A stretch of DNA of 64,000 bases, from the NCBI RefSeq assembly GCF_035953295.1, contig NZ_CP108370.1:7425001-7489000 (forward strand). Reading direction: 5' to 3'. Shown piece after piece: positions 38,265-46,453 of this stretch. The position numbers and the translations under genes are program-made. The notes below the pieces were generated by a model. That model was not told the origin of the DNA. It did no database searches and saw only the letters and a list, made by a program, of their open reading frames with translations. Source of the stretch: Streptomyces sp. NBC_01335. Lineage in GTDB: Bacteria > Actinomycetota > Actinomycetes > Streptomycetales > Streptomycetaceae. The stretch's first letter is position 1. Each line of letters begins with the position of its first letter.

Positions 38265-38397
38265 TCCCGTGCGTCCGGGCACGGTGCCGACGCGGGGCGG
38301 TGTGCCCGTCGCGGTTCTCCTACGATCACGCCCGGGTCCCGTCACCCACCGCCGGTCGACGGCCGCCGTCCGCGCTCCCCGACCGAGAGGCTCGCAC

Positions 38398-39189
38398 GTG
38401 GCACAGCAGGAAACGGGCACCGGGCGTACCTCCCGGCCCTCCCGGGATCCGGCGGGCGAGGACGACCGTGCCCCCCGCGCGCACCTCACCCGGCACCTGC
38501 TGACGGGAGCCGTGGGGCTCTGCCTCCTGGTGCTGGTGACACCGGCGTTGTTGCTGGACGACTCCGACCGGTCGGGGCGCCCCGAAGCGGCCGCCCCCAC
38601 CGAGGACCACGAGCCGAGGCGCCCCAGCCCCTTCGCCCGCACCGGCGCGACACCCTCGCCCCGCTCCCGGCCCGAACCGGCCCCCAACGCCCCGTCCGCC
38701 TCCGGCCCCCCGGGCGCCCCTCCCGCACGGAGTGCGCCCGAGCCCGTCGTCGAGGCGTCCCCGGCACACGCGGCGGGAGACCCGACCGACTCCGAGGCCC
38801 CCGCCGGAACCTCCGACGTCAGCGGCGCCCGAACCGGGACGCGGCGCGGGACGGACGGAGTGGTGCGGGGCACCAGCGTCCTGGAACCCGGGCAGAACTG
38901 GTCCACCCTCCTGGTCGTCCTCGCCTTCCAGAGCGACGGGAACCTGGTGCTCTACGACCGGGAGAGCCGCCCGCTGTGGGCGTCCGGGACCGTGGGGCAG
39001 GGCGCCAGGACCGTCTTCCAGGCCGACGGCAACCTGGTCGTCTACACGCGGGACATGCGGACCGCCTGGTCCTCCCGGACCGACGGCCACGACGGCGCCG
39101 AACTGGTGCTGGGGGACGACGGCAACCTCCTCGTCCGCCAGGGCGGCACGCGGCTGTGGGCGACGGACACCGCCGTGCGACAGCCGTGA
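38398..39189 (+). CDS. Membrane-anchored bulb-type (B-lectin) mannose-binding-like protein
   Basis: The product is 263 residues from GTG 38398, preferred because GAGAGG lies seven bases upstream; the frame is open back to 38269. One transmembrane helix (about 35-53, LLTGAVGLCLLVLVTPALLL) is followed by a Pro/Ala-rich spacer (about 60-150) and a C-terminal lectin domain. Its three repeats carry QSDGNLVLY (178-186), QADGNLVVY (208-216) and LGDDGNLLV (238-246). The bulb-lectin consensus QxDxNxVxY is intact in two copies and weak in the third. Type II topology would display the lectin outside the cell. It lies between the giant gene and eccC, so a role in sugar recognition linked to the secretion locus is plausible but unproven. 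Confidence 0.8.
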   Translation: MAQQETGTGRTSRPSRDPAGEDDRAPRAHLTRHLLTGAVGLCLLVLVTPALLLDDSDRSGRPEAAAPTEDHEPRRPSPFARTGATPSPRSRPEPAPNAPSASGPPGAPPARSAPEPVVEASPAHAAGDPTDSEAPAGTSDVSGARTGTRRGTDGVVRGTSVLEPGQNWSTLLVVLAFQSDGNLVLYDRESRPLWASGTVGQGARTVFQADGNLVVYTRDMRTAWSSRTDGHDGAELVLGDDGNLLVRQGGTRLWATDTAVRQP

Positions 39190-39638
39190 CCCGGACAGCC
39201 GTGACCCGGACACCCGCGACCCCCACTGCCGTACGCACCCGACCGCACGCCCCACCGCCCCACCGGCCGCCAGGACCAGGAGGACCAGGAGGACCAGGAG
39301 AATCGGGAGGACCGGGAGGACCGGGACCGGGAGGACCGCACGCCGCGCCCGCCACCCGGCCGGGCGGCCGGCACGCCCCGCCACCCCGCCGGGAGTTCGG
39401 GCAGTACCCGTGCCCGACCAGGCAGGACGCCCCCTGCGCGCTGGCCGCCCCGGGGCCGTCTTCCTATGTTTTCCCTACCTGGGGTCGTGCCCGCCGAACC
39501 CGCCGCGCGGACGGCACCCGGCACGGCACCTCACGGCGTTGCCGGACCACCCGAGTGCATCCGGTCTTCACCCGCTGATCCGACGCGAATCGTTCGGACA
39601 CGACACAGATGCCTGCCACCGGGCTGGAGATGGACCAG
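39190..39638. other. Intergenic region with G/A-rich tandem repeats
   Basis: About 450 bases lie between the lectin gene and eccC. A 16-bp unit (acccggacagccgtga) is repeated around the lectin stop at 39179-39211. A run of GGACCAGGA/GGACCGGGA units lies at about 39279-39340 and is purine-rich on the plus strand. Any eccC promoter should lie to its right. I see no clear terminator or gene here. Confidence 0.5.
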
Positions 39639-42600
39639 ATGAACACCGTGGTTGTGAAACGCCCACCGCGCGTGTCGGGGCCCGAAGTACCGGAGGACCG
39701 CATCGAACTGGCCGAGCCGCCCGTGCTCGGCGAACCCGCGGCGGCCGATCTCGGGTCCGTCATGGTCGTCCTGCCGATGGGCATCGGCTTCGGGGCGATG
39801 GCGCTGATGTTCACCGTCGGCGGCTCCACCTCCACGTACATGATGTCCGGGATGATGGGCGTCGGCATGATCTCCATGGGCATGGGGCAGATCGGTCGCG
39901 CCGGGCTCGACCGCAAGCGCCGGATGCGCGCCGAACGCCGCGACTACCTGCGCTACCTCGCCCAGCTCCGGGTCCGGGCCAGACAGGCCGCCCGGGACCA
40001 ACTGGCCGCGGCCGTGTGGGAGAACCCGCCGCCCGACCGGCTGTGGTCGTTCGTGCGCTCGGCGCGGGTGTGGGAGCGCCGGGCGGCCCACGACGACTTC
40101 GCGAAGGTACGCATCGGGCTCGGCACCCGCCGCGCCGCCCTCGAACTCGTCCCCCCGGAGACCAAGCCCGTCGAGGACCTCGACCCGCTCGCCGCGATCT
40201 CGCTCCGCCGGTTCACCGCCGCCTTCCAGACCGTGCAGGGCATGCCGTTCCCGGTCGGCCTGCGCAGCTTCAGCAGCGTGGAATGGGCCGGTGACGTCGA
40301 GGACGCGCTCGACCTGGTGCGCGCCGTGCTGGGGCAGCTCGTCACCCTGCACTCGCCCGACGAACTGCGGGTCGCCGTGCTGACCGACGAGGCGGGCCGG
40401 GAGGAGTGGGAGTGGGTGAAGTGGCTGCCCCACAACGCCCACCCGCGCGAGCACGACGAGGCCGGCCCGCTGCGGCTCATCGCCACCGACCACGCGGAGT
40501 TCACCGATCTCCTCGGGCCGGACGTCTTCGACCGGCCCGACCACGATCCGCAGGCCACCCCCAGCGCCGCCGAACCGTTCCTCGTCGTCGTCGCCCACCG
40601 CACCGCGATCCCCCCGGGCTCCCGGCTGCTCGGCGCCGGCCTGCGCAACACCGTCCTGCTCGACGTCACCGGCGCCATGCACGGCGGCAGCGGCGTCCTG
40701 CGGCTGACCACCGAGAACGGCAGGGTCTCCTTCCCTGTCGCCGACACCACGGCCGAGGCCGACGCCGACGTGCTGAGCCGCCCCGAGGCCGAGAACCTGG
40801 CCCGGCTGCTGGCCCCGATGCGTACCAGCGGCACCATCGACCTGACCGACAACCCCTTCGAGTCCGACTTCGAACTCACCACCCTGCTCGGCATCCGCGA
40901 CCCGCGCACCTACGACGTGGCCGCCCACTGGCGCCGCCGCCTCGACCAGAGCACCCGGCTCCGGGTGCCCATCGGAGTCACCGAGGACGGCGAGGTCGTC
41001 GAACTCGACCTGAAGGAGTCCGCCCAGACCGGCATGGGACCGCACGGGCTGCTCATCGGCGCCACCGGCTCCGGCAAGAGCGAGCTGCTGCGCACCCTCG
41101 TGATCGGGCTCGCCGTCACCCACTCCTCCGAGGTCCTCAACTTCGTACTGGTGGACTTCAAGGGCGGCGCCACCTTCATGAACATGGAGCGGCTGCCCCA
41201 CACCTCCGCGGTGATCACCAACCTCGCGGACGAACTGCCCCTGGTCGACCGCATGCAGGACTCCATCGACGGTGAACTCATCCGCCGCCAGGAGCTGTTG
41301 CGCGCGAGCGGCCACGCCTCCCTGTACGAGTACGAGAAGGCCCGGCTGGGCGGCGCCCCGCTGGCTCCGCTGCCCTCGCTGCTCGTCATCGTCGACGAGT
41401 TCTCCGAACTGCTCGCCGGGAAACCCGAGTTCACCGATCTCTTCGTGACCATCGGACGGGTCGGCCGCAGTCTCGGCGTCCACCTCCTGCTCGCCTCCCA
41501 GCGGCTGGACGAAGGGCGCATCCACCGCGTCGAAGGACACCTCTCGTACCGGATCGCCCTGCGCACCTTCTCCTCCATGGAGTCGCGCAGCGTGATCGGT
41601 GTGGCCGGGGCCTACGAGCTGCCCTCCGTGCCCGGCAACGGTTTCCTCCGGGTGGACACCACCAACCTGGTGCGGTTCAAGGCCGCCTACGTCTCCGGTC
41701 CGTGCCCCCAGAGCCCCACCGGCGAGGACGCCGAACGGCCGGACCTGGCGGCGGCCGGGGAGATCGTGCCGTTCGGACTCGACCAGCGGCCGGCCGCGGC
41801 GGGTCCGCCCGAGGAGCAGGAAGAGACCGCCCCGCGGCCCCCCGCCGAGCCGGACCGGCCGGCCGAGAGCGACGGGACCCTGCTGGACGTCCTCATCGAA
41901 CGGCTGGCGGAAGCCGGCCCTTCGGCCCGGCAGGTCTGGCTCCCGCCGCTCGCCGACCCGCCCAGCCTCGACCAACTGCTGCCCGGCATCGTCCCCGACC
42001 CCGTCCGCGGCATGACCGCCGCCGAATCCTCGCTCCTGGGCCGCCTGCGCGTACCGCTCGGCATGGTCGACCGGCCCCACGAGCAGGTACGCGAACTGCT
42101 GGTGGCCGACCTCTCCGGGGCCGGCGGACACGTCGGCGTGGCCGGCGCGCCGCAGACCGGCAAGTCCGCGCTGCTGCGCACCCTGATGATGTCGCTGGCC
42201 CTCACCCACACCCCGGAAGAAGTCCAGTTCTACTGCCTGGACTTCGGCGGCGGCGGCCTGGTCTCGATCGCCGGGCTTCCGCACGCAGGCTCCGTCGCCA
42301 CCCGCCTGGAACGCGACAAGGTACTGCGCACCGTCGAGGAGATCACCCAACTCCTGGAGCGCCGCGAGCAGACCTTCACCAGCCGCGGTGTGGAGTCCAT
42401 GGCCGCCTACCGGCACCTGCGCCGCACGGGCGAGATCGACGACCCCTACGGCGACGTCTTCCTCGTGGTCGACGGGTGGGGGACCCTGCGCCAGGACTAC
42501 GACGAGCTCGACGACCGCATCACGGCGCTCGCGGCACGCGGCCTGTCGTTCGGCATCCACCTGGCGGTCTCCGCCGTGCGCTGGTCGGAGATCCGGCCCC

Positions 42601-43598
42601 GCCTGCGCGACCTGCTCGGCACCCGGCTCGAACTCCGGCTCGGCGACTCGATGGAGTCCGAACTCGGCGCCCGCCAGGCGGCGGGCGTCCCGCAGCACCC
42701 CGGCCGCGGACTCACCAGCTCCGGACACCACTTCCTGTCGGCGCTGCCCCGCCTGGACAGCTCCTCCGCCACGGACGACCTCACCGCGGCCACCAAGATC
42801 GCCGCGGCCGAGATCGGAACCTTCTGGACCGGCCGCACCGCGCCCGGCGTCCGGCTGCTGCCCAGCAGACTGCCCGTCGGCCGGCTGCCCGCCGCCGAGG
42901 GCGACCTGCGGGTCGGCATCGGCTGGGACGAACAGCGCCTGCAGCCGGTGTGGCACGACTTCTCGGCCACCTCCCACCTGATGGTCTTCGGCGACGGCGA
43001 GACCGGCAAGACCAACCTGCTGCGGCTGATGGCCCGCGCCATCACCTCCCGGTTCCGGCCGGAGGAGGCGCGCATCCTGCTCGGCGACCCCGACCGGGGA
43101 CTCCTGTCGGCGGTCCCCGAGGAGTACCGCGTCGGCTACGCCGTCGACAGCCAGGGGCTGAAGGAACTCGCCGCCAGCACCGTGGTGTCGATGAGCAAAC
43201 GGCTGCCCGGCAGCGACGTCACCCCGGAACAACTGGCCCGGCGGGACTGGTGGCAGGGACCGCGGCTCTTCCTCCTCCTCGACGACTACGACATGTTCGT
43301 CAGCAGCTCCCTCGACAGCCCGACCGCACCCCTGGTGCCCCTGCTCGCCCAGGGCGCCAACATCGGGATGCACCTGGTCCTCGCCCGGTCCACCAGCGGC
43401 GCGATGCGCGCCATGATGGACCCGGTGCTGCGCAGGCTGTGGGAGCTGGGCAACCCGGCGCTGCTGCTCTCCTACCCGAAGGAAGAGGGCAAGTTCATCG
43501 GCGAGGCCAAGCCCCGCACCCTCGTCCCCGGCCGCGCCCAACTGGTCACCCGACGCGGTGTCCGGCTCGTCCAGACCGGACTGGTGGACCAGGAGTGA
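39639..43598 (+). CDS. eccC: T7SS motor ATPase EccC (three FtsK/SpoIIIE-type domains)
   Basis: This is the fused EccCa/EccCb motor that powers and selects T7SS clients. The start at 39639 (MNTVVVKRPPR) is preferred because VKRPPR is the usual EccC N-terminus and GGAG lies about ten bases upstream; in-frame ATGs at 39609 and 39630 are alternatives. Numbered from 39609, two transmembrane helices lie at about 50-90. ATPase 1 has GATGSGKS (484-491) and VDEF (Asp596-Glu597) and looks active. ATPase 2 has GAPQTGKS (846-853) with a weak Walker B (VFLVVDGW). ATPase 3 has GDGETGKT (1128-1135) with LFLLLDDYD. It opens a five-gene plus-strand machinery operon. An arrangement with ATPase 1 catalytic and the later domains regulatory or substrate-binding is known for EccC. 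Confidence 0.95.
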   Translation: MNTVVVKRPPRVSGPEVPEDRIELAEPPVLGEPAAADLGSVMVVLPMGIGFGAMALMFTVGGSTSTYMMSGMMGVGMISMGMGQIGRAGLDRKRRMRAERRDYLRYLAQLRVRARQAARDQLAAAVWENPPPDRLWSFVRSARVWERRAAHDDFAKVRIGLGTRRAALELVPPETKPVEDLDPLAAISLRRFTAAFQTVQGMPFPVGLRSFSSVEWAGDVEDALDLVRAVLGQLVTLHSPDELRVAVLTDEAGREEWEWVKWLPHNAHPREHDEAGPLRLIATDHAEFTDLLGPDVFDRPDHDPQATPSAAEPFLVVVAHRTAIPPGSRLLGAGLRNTVLLDVTGAMHGGSGVLRLTTENGRVSFPVADTTAEADADVLSRPEAENLARLLAPMRTSGTIDLTDNPFESDFELTTLLGIRDPRTYDVAAHWRRRLDQSTRLRVPIGVTEDGEVVELDLKESAQTGMGPHGLLIGATGSGKSELLRTLVIGLAVTHSSEVLNFVLVDFKGGATFMNMERLPHTSAVITNLADELPLVDRMQDSIDGELIRRQELLRASGHASLYEYEKARLGGAPLAPLPSLLVIVDEFSELLAGKPEFTDLFVTIGRVGRSLGVHLLLASQRLDEGRIHRVEGHLSYRIALRTFSSMESRSVIGVAGAYELPSVPGNGFLRVDTTNLVRFKAAYVSGPCPQSPTGEDAERPDLAAAGEIVPFGLDQRPAAAGPPEEQEETAPRPPAEPDRPAESDGTLLDVLIERLAEAGPSARQVWLPPLADPPSLDQLLPGIVPDPVRGMTAAESSLLGRLRVPLGMVDRPHEQVRELLVADLSGAGGHVGVAGAPQTGKSALLRTLMMSLALTHTPEEVQFYCLDFGGGGLVSIAGLPHAGSVATRLERDKVLRTVEEITQLLERREQTFTSRGVESMAAYRHLRRTGEIDDPYGDVFLVVDGWGTLRQDYDELDDRITALAARGLSFGIHLAVSAVRWSEIRPRLRDLLGTRLELRLGDSMESELGARQAAGVPQHPGRGLTSSGHHFLSALPRLDSSSATDDLTAATKIAAAEIGTFWTGRTAPGVRLLPSRLPVGRLPAAEGDLRVGIGWDEQRLQPVWHDFSATSHLMVFGDGETGKTNLLRLMARAITSRFRPEEARILLGDPDRGLLSAVPEEYRVGYAVDSQGLKELAASTVVSMSKRLPGSDVTPEQLARRDWWQGPRLFLLLDDYDMFVSSSLDSPTAPLVPLLAQGANIGMHLVLARSTSGAMRAMMDPVLRRLWELGNPALLLSYPKEEGKFIGEAKPRTLVPGRAQLVTRRGVRLVQTGLVDQE

Positions 43599-43650
43599 CC
43601 GGGCGGCGCCCCCCTTCCCCCGCACCCCGGCCGTCCCACACAGGAGCGCC

Positions 43651-45051
43651 ATGAGCACCTCCGGCATCATGTCCGACCCCGACTCCACCACCGTCTGCCG
43701 GATCACCGTCGACGGACCCGGGCGCAGCGCCGACCTCGGCGTCCCGTTCACCGTCACGGTCGGCGCCCTGCTGCCCGTCCTGGTCGACCGGCTCCGCGCG
43801 GACGACGACCCCGACGGTGCGGGATACGTGCTGCAACGGCTGGGCGGCGAGCCGCTCGACCCGACCGCCACGGCCGGGTCGCTCGGCCTGCGCGACGGCG
43901 AGACCCTCTGTCTGCGCCGCGCCGACGACGTACTCCCGCCGATGTTCTTCGACGACCTGGCCGACGGGGTGGCCGCGGTCGTCGGAGCACGGCCCGACCG
44001 CTGGCGTCCCGAGCTGACGCGGCGTCTGTTCGTCGGGCTCGGCTGCCTGACCCTGGCCGTGCTCGCCGCCTTCGTGCTCCTTGCCGGGCCGGGCCGGGAG
44101 ACCGCCGTCGAGTGCGGCGTGATCGCCGTGCTCCTGCTGGCGGGCTGCGCCCTCGTCAGCCGCTCCGCGGCGGCCGACCCGGCGACCGTCCTGGTCACCG
44201 GAGTGGCCGGCTGGATCTTCGCCGCCCTCGCCGGGTGCGCGGCCAGAAACGGTACGCCGGCGCTGTCCGTGCCCGGCCGGCACGAACTGCTGCTCGGCGG
44301 GGCCTGCGCCGTCGCCGCGTCGCTCGTCCTGTTCTTCGCCGGACGGGTGCCGGTCAAGGTCTTCGGGGCCCTGCTCGTCGCCGCGCTCGGCGCCGAGATC
44401 GGCTCCTGCCTCTCGATCAGCCTCGACTGGGACGCCACCACCTCCGCCACGGTGGTCGCGGTCACCCTGTTCGTGCTCAGCGCGATCGCCCCGCGCGTCG
44501 TGCTCCGCCTGGCCGGACTGCGCGTACCGCAACTGCCCCGCAACGCTGATGAACTGCAGGAGGACGTCGAGCCGCGCTCCCGGCAGGACGTGGAGCGGCG
44601 GGTCGCCGCCGCCGACACCTACCTCACCCTCTTCACCGTCGGAGCCTCGGCGGTCTACGCGGTGGACCTGGTCCTGCTGACCCGCCGCGACACCTGGTTC
44701 GAGTGGCTGCTCGCCCTCGCCCTGGCCGGCGCCGTGGCCCTGCGGTCCCGGGGCGTCACCGAGACCGGACAGCGGGTGGCGCTCGCCCTGGCCGGCACGC
44801 TGGGGCTGACCCTGGCCGTGATCCGGCTCCTCGACGACGGCGGGACCGTCGCGCGCGCGAGCCTCGGCGTCGTCCTGCTGGCCGCCGCGGCCCTGTTGCT
44901 CCTCGCCGCCCAACGGCTGCCCTCCGTACGCCTGCTGCCGACCTGGGGCCACACCGCCGACATCCTGGAGATGGTCACCGCGATCGCCCTGGTGCCTCTG
45001 CTGCTCCAACACCTCCACGTCTACTGGTACTTCCGGTCCCTGGCCGGCTGA
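43651..45051 (+). CDS. eccD: T7SS integral membrane channel protein EccD
   Basis: The product is 466 residues from ATG 43651 with AGGAG five bases upstream. An N-terminal ubiquitin-like (YukD-type) domain of about 95 residues (TVCRITVDGPGRSADLGVP; PLDPTATAGSLGLRDGE) is followed by about eleven hydrophobic helices, with one larger charged cytoplasmic loop (LPRNADELQEDVEPRSRQDV). This is the EccD architecture; EccD forms the membrane core of the secretion complex with EccB and EccC. It lies 52 bases after eccC and 9 bases before eccB, so one transcript is likely. Confidence 0.93.
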   Translation: MSTSGIMSDPDSTTVCRITVDGPGRSADLGVPFTVTVGALLPVLVDRLRADDDPDGAGYVLQRLGGEPLDPTATAGSLGLRDGETLCLRRADDVLPPMFFDDLADGVAAVVGARPDRWRPELTRRLFVGLGCLTLAVLAAFVLLAGPGRETAVECGVIAVLLLAGCALVSRSAAADPATVLVTGVAGWIFAALAGCAARNGTPALSVPGRHELLLGGACAVAASLVLFFAGRVPVKVFGALLVAALGAEIGSCLSISLDWDATTSATVVAVTLFVLSAIAPRVVLRLAGLRVPQLPRNADELQEDVEPRSRQDVERRVAAADTYLTLFTVGASAVYAVDLVLLTRRDTWFEWLLALALAGAVALRSRGVTETGQRVALALAGTLGLTLAVIRLLDDGGTVARASLGVVLLAAAALLLLAAQRLPSVRLLPTWGHTADILEMVTAIALVPLLLQHLHVYWYFRSLAG

Positions 45052-45060
45052 GAGGAACTC

Positions 45061-46452
45061 GTGCAAAGCCGCCGCGACCACGTCCACGCGTACCAGTTCG
45101 CCACCGGCCGGCTCGCCGCAGCCCTGGTGACCGGAGAACCCGCGACCGGCGAGCCACCGGCCCGGCGCAGCGTCGTCGGTACGGTCATCGGGATGGTCCT
45201 CGCCCTGCTCGCCTGCGCCGGGTTCGCCGTCTACGGCCTGATCAAACCGGGCGGGAACACCGCCTGGGCCCAGCCGAACGCCATCGTCGTGGAGAAGGAG
45301 ACCGGCACCCGCTTCCTCTACCTGGACGGCGTCCTGCACCCGGTGGCGAACTACGCCTCCGCGCTGCTCGGCGCGTCCGGCTCCCAAGCCGGCACCGACG
45401 TGCGGACCGTCTCCCGCAACTCCCTGGGCGGGACGCCGCGCGGGAGCGAGGTCGGAATCCCGGGGGCGCCGGACTCCGTACCCGCCGGCCCGGCGCTCCT
45501 CACCGGAGCGTGGTCCCGGTGCCTGACCCCCGGCCGGGCCGGCGGCGAGGCACTCGACTTCGCGCCCTCCGACGGCGCCGCCCCCGCCCGCGCCGCGGCC
45601 GGCCGCCGCATCCTGCTGACCGACGGCGACGGCGCCTCGTACCTGCTCTGGAACGGCACCCGGTACGCACTCGGCGGCCGTTCCGCGCTGGTGGCGATGG
45701 AACTCGACGGCCAGGACCCGCTCACCGTCCCCGACTCCTGGCTGCCGGCCCTGCCGTCGGGCCCCGTCCTCGACGCCGCCTCCGTCCCGGACCGCGGCAA
45801 GCCGGGCCCCAGCATCGGCGGTCAGGGCACCACGGTCGGCCAGGTGTTCACCACCGGCACCGACGGCACCGCCCCCGCCCAGTACTACGTCCTGCGCGGC
45901 GACGGACTGGCCCCGATGAACCGCACCGAATACCAGCTGATGGCCACCGGCTCCGGACAGGGCTCACCCCGCCGGGTGAGCCGCGCCGATGTCGCCGCGG
46001 CCCCCGGCTCCCCGGACCGCACCTTGCTGCACCGGCTGCCCGACTTCCTCTCCGGCCCCCTCGCCCGGCCGGGCGAGGGCACCGTCTGCCTGCGCCAACT
46101 GGCCGCCGGCGGCACGGTGCACACCACGGTGACCTGGGAGCGGACACCCCCCGCCGGGGCGGGACCGGTCACCGTCCCGGTCGGAGCCGGGCTGCTGGTG
46201 CAGGACCTCGCCGCCACGTCCCGGACCACCACGCCCCCGACCTACCTGGTGACCGACCTGGGCCTGAAGTACCCGATGACGGACACGGCCACCCTGTCCG
46301 CCCTCGGGTACGGCAGCGGCCAGGCGCGCCCCGTCCCCGGAGCCGTACTCGACCTGCTGCCCACCGGCCCGACGCTGTCCCGCGCAGCGGCCCTCACCGC
46401 CGTGACCACCGCGCCGGCACCCTCGGCACCCGCCGCCCCGAAGGGCCCCTGA
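45061..46452 (+). CDS. eccB: T7SS membrane/periplasmic core component EccB
   Basis: The product is 463 residues with GTG start at 45061 and GAGAGGAA just upstream. The N-terminus (MQSRRDHVHAYQFATGRL) is the conserved EccB opening. One transmembrane helix at about 38-61 anchors a long extracytoplasmic domain of the EccB repeat type, with YLLWNGTRYAL and a C-terminal YLVTDLGLKYPM. Two cysteines (the RCL near residue 153 and the VCL near 346) could form the disulfide seen in EccB proteins. The short cytoplasmic tail and extracellular ring are assembled with EccC and EccD. Confidence 0.95.
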   Translation: MQSRRDHVHAYQFATGRLAAALVTGEPATGEPPARRSVVGTVIGMVLALLACAGFAVYGLIKPGGNTAWAQPNAIVVEKETGTRFLYLDGVLHPVANYASALLGASGSQAGTDVRTVSRNSLGGTPRGSEVGIPGAPDSVPAGPALLTGAWSRCLTPGRAGGEALDFAPSDGAAPARAAAGRRILLTDGDGASYLLWNGTRYALGGRSALVAMELDGQDPLTVPDSWLPALPSGPVLDAASVPDRGKPGPSIGGQGTTVGQVFTTGTDGTAPAQYYVLRGDGLAPMNRTEYQLMATGSGQGSPRRVSRADVAAAPGSPDRTLLHRLPDFLSGPLARPGEGTVCLRQLAAGGTVHTTVTWERTPPAGAGPVTVPVGAGLLVQDLAATSRTTTPPTYLVTDLGLKYPMTDTATLSALGYGSGQARPVPGAVLDLLPTGPTLSRAAALTAVTTAPAPSAPAAPKGP

Positions 46453-46453
46453 G

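Noticed and set aside
37395..38264. A toxin domain at the C-terminus of the giant protein, as in polymorphic T7SS toxins
   Set aside because: The last 290 residues are a Ser/Thr-rich beta segment followed by a disordered Pro/Arg-rich tail. I see no nuclease, ADP-ribosyltransferase or NADase motif, and no small immunity-type gene follows directly.
39273..39345. Collagen-like Gly-Pro-Gly coding sequence downstream of the lectin gene
   Set aside because: The G-rich tandem repeat reads as GPGGPGGPGE in one frame, but there is no start, ribosome site or coherent sequence on either side. It is better described as an intergenic DNA repeat.
39531..44618. A 1,695-codon minus-strand open frame opposite eccC and eccD
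   Set aside because: It is a compositional shadow. The plus strand carries unambiguous EccC and EccD motifs over the same DNA.
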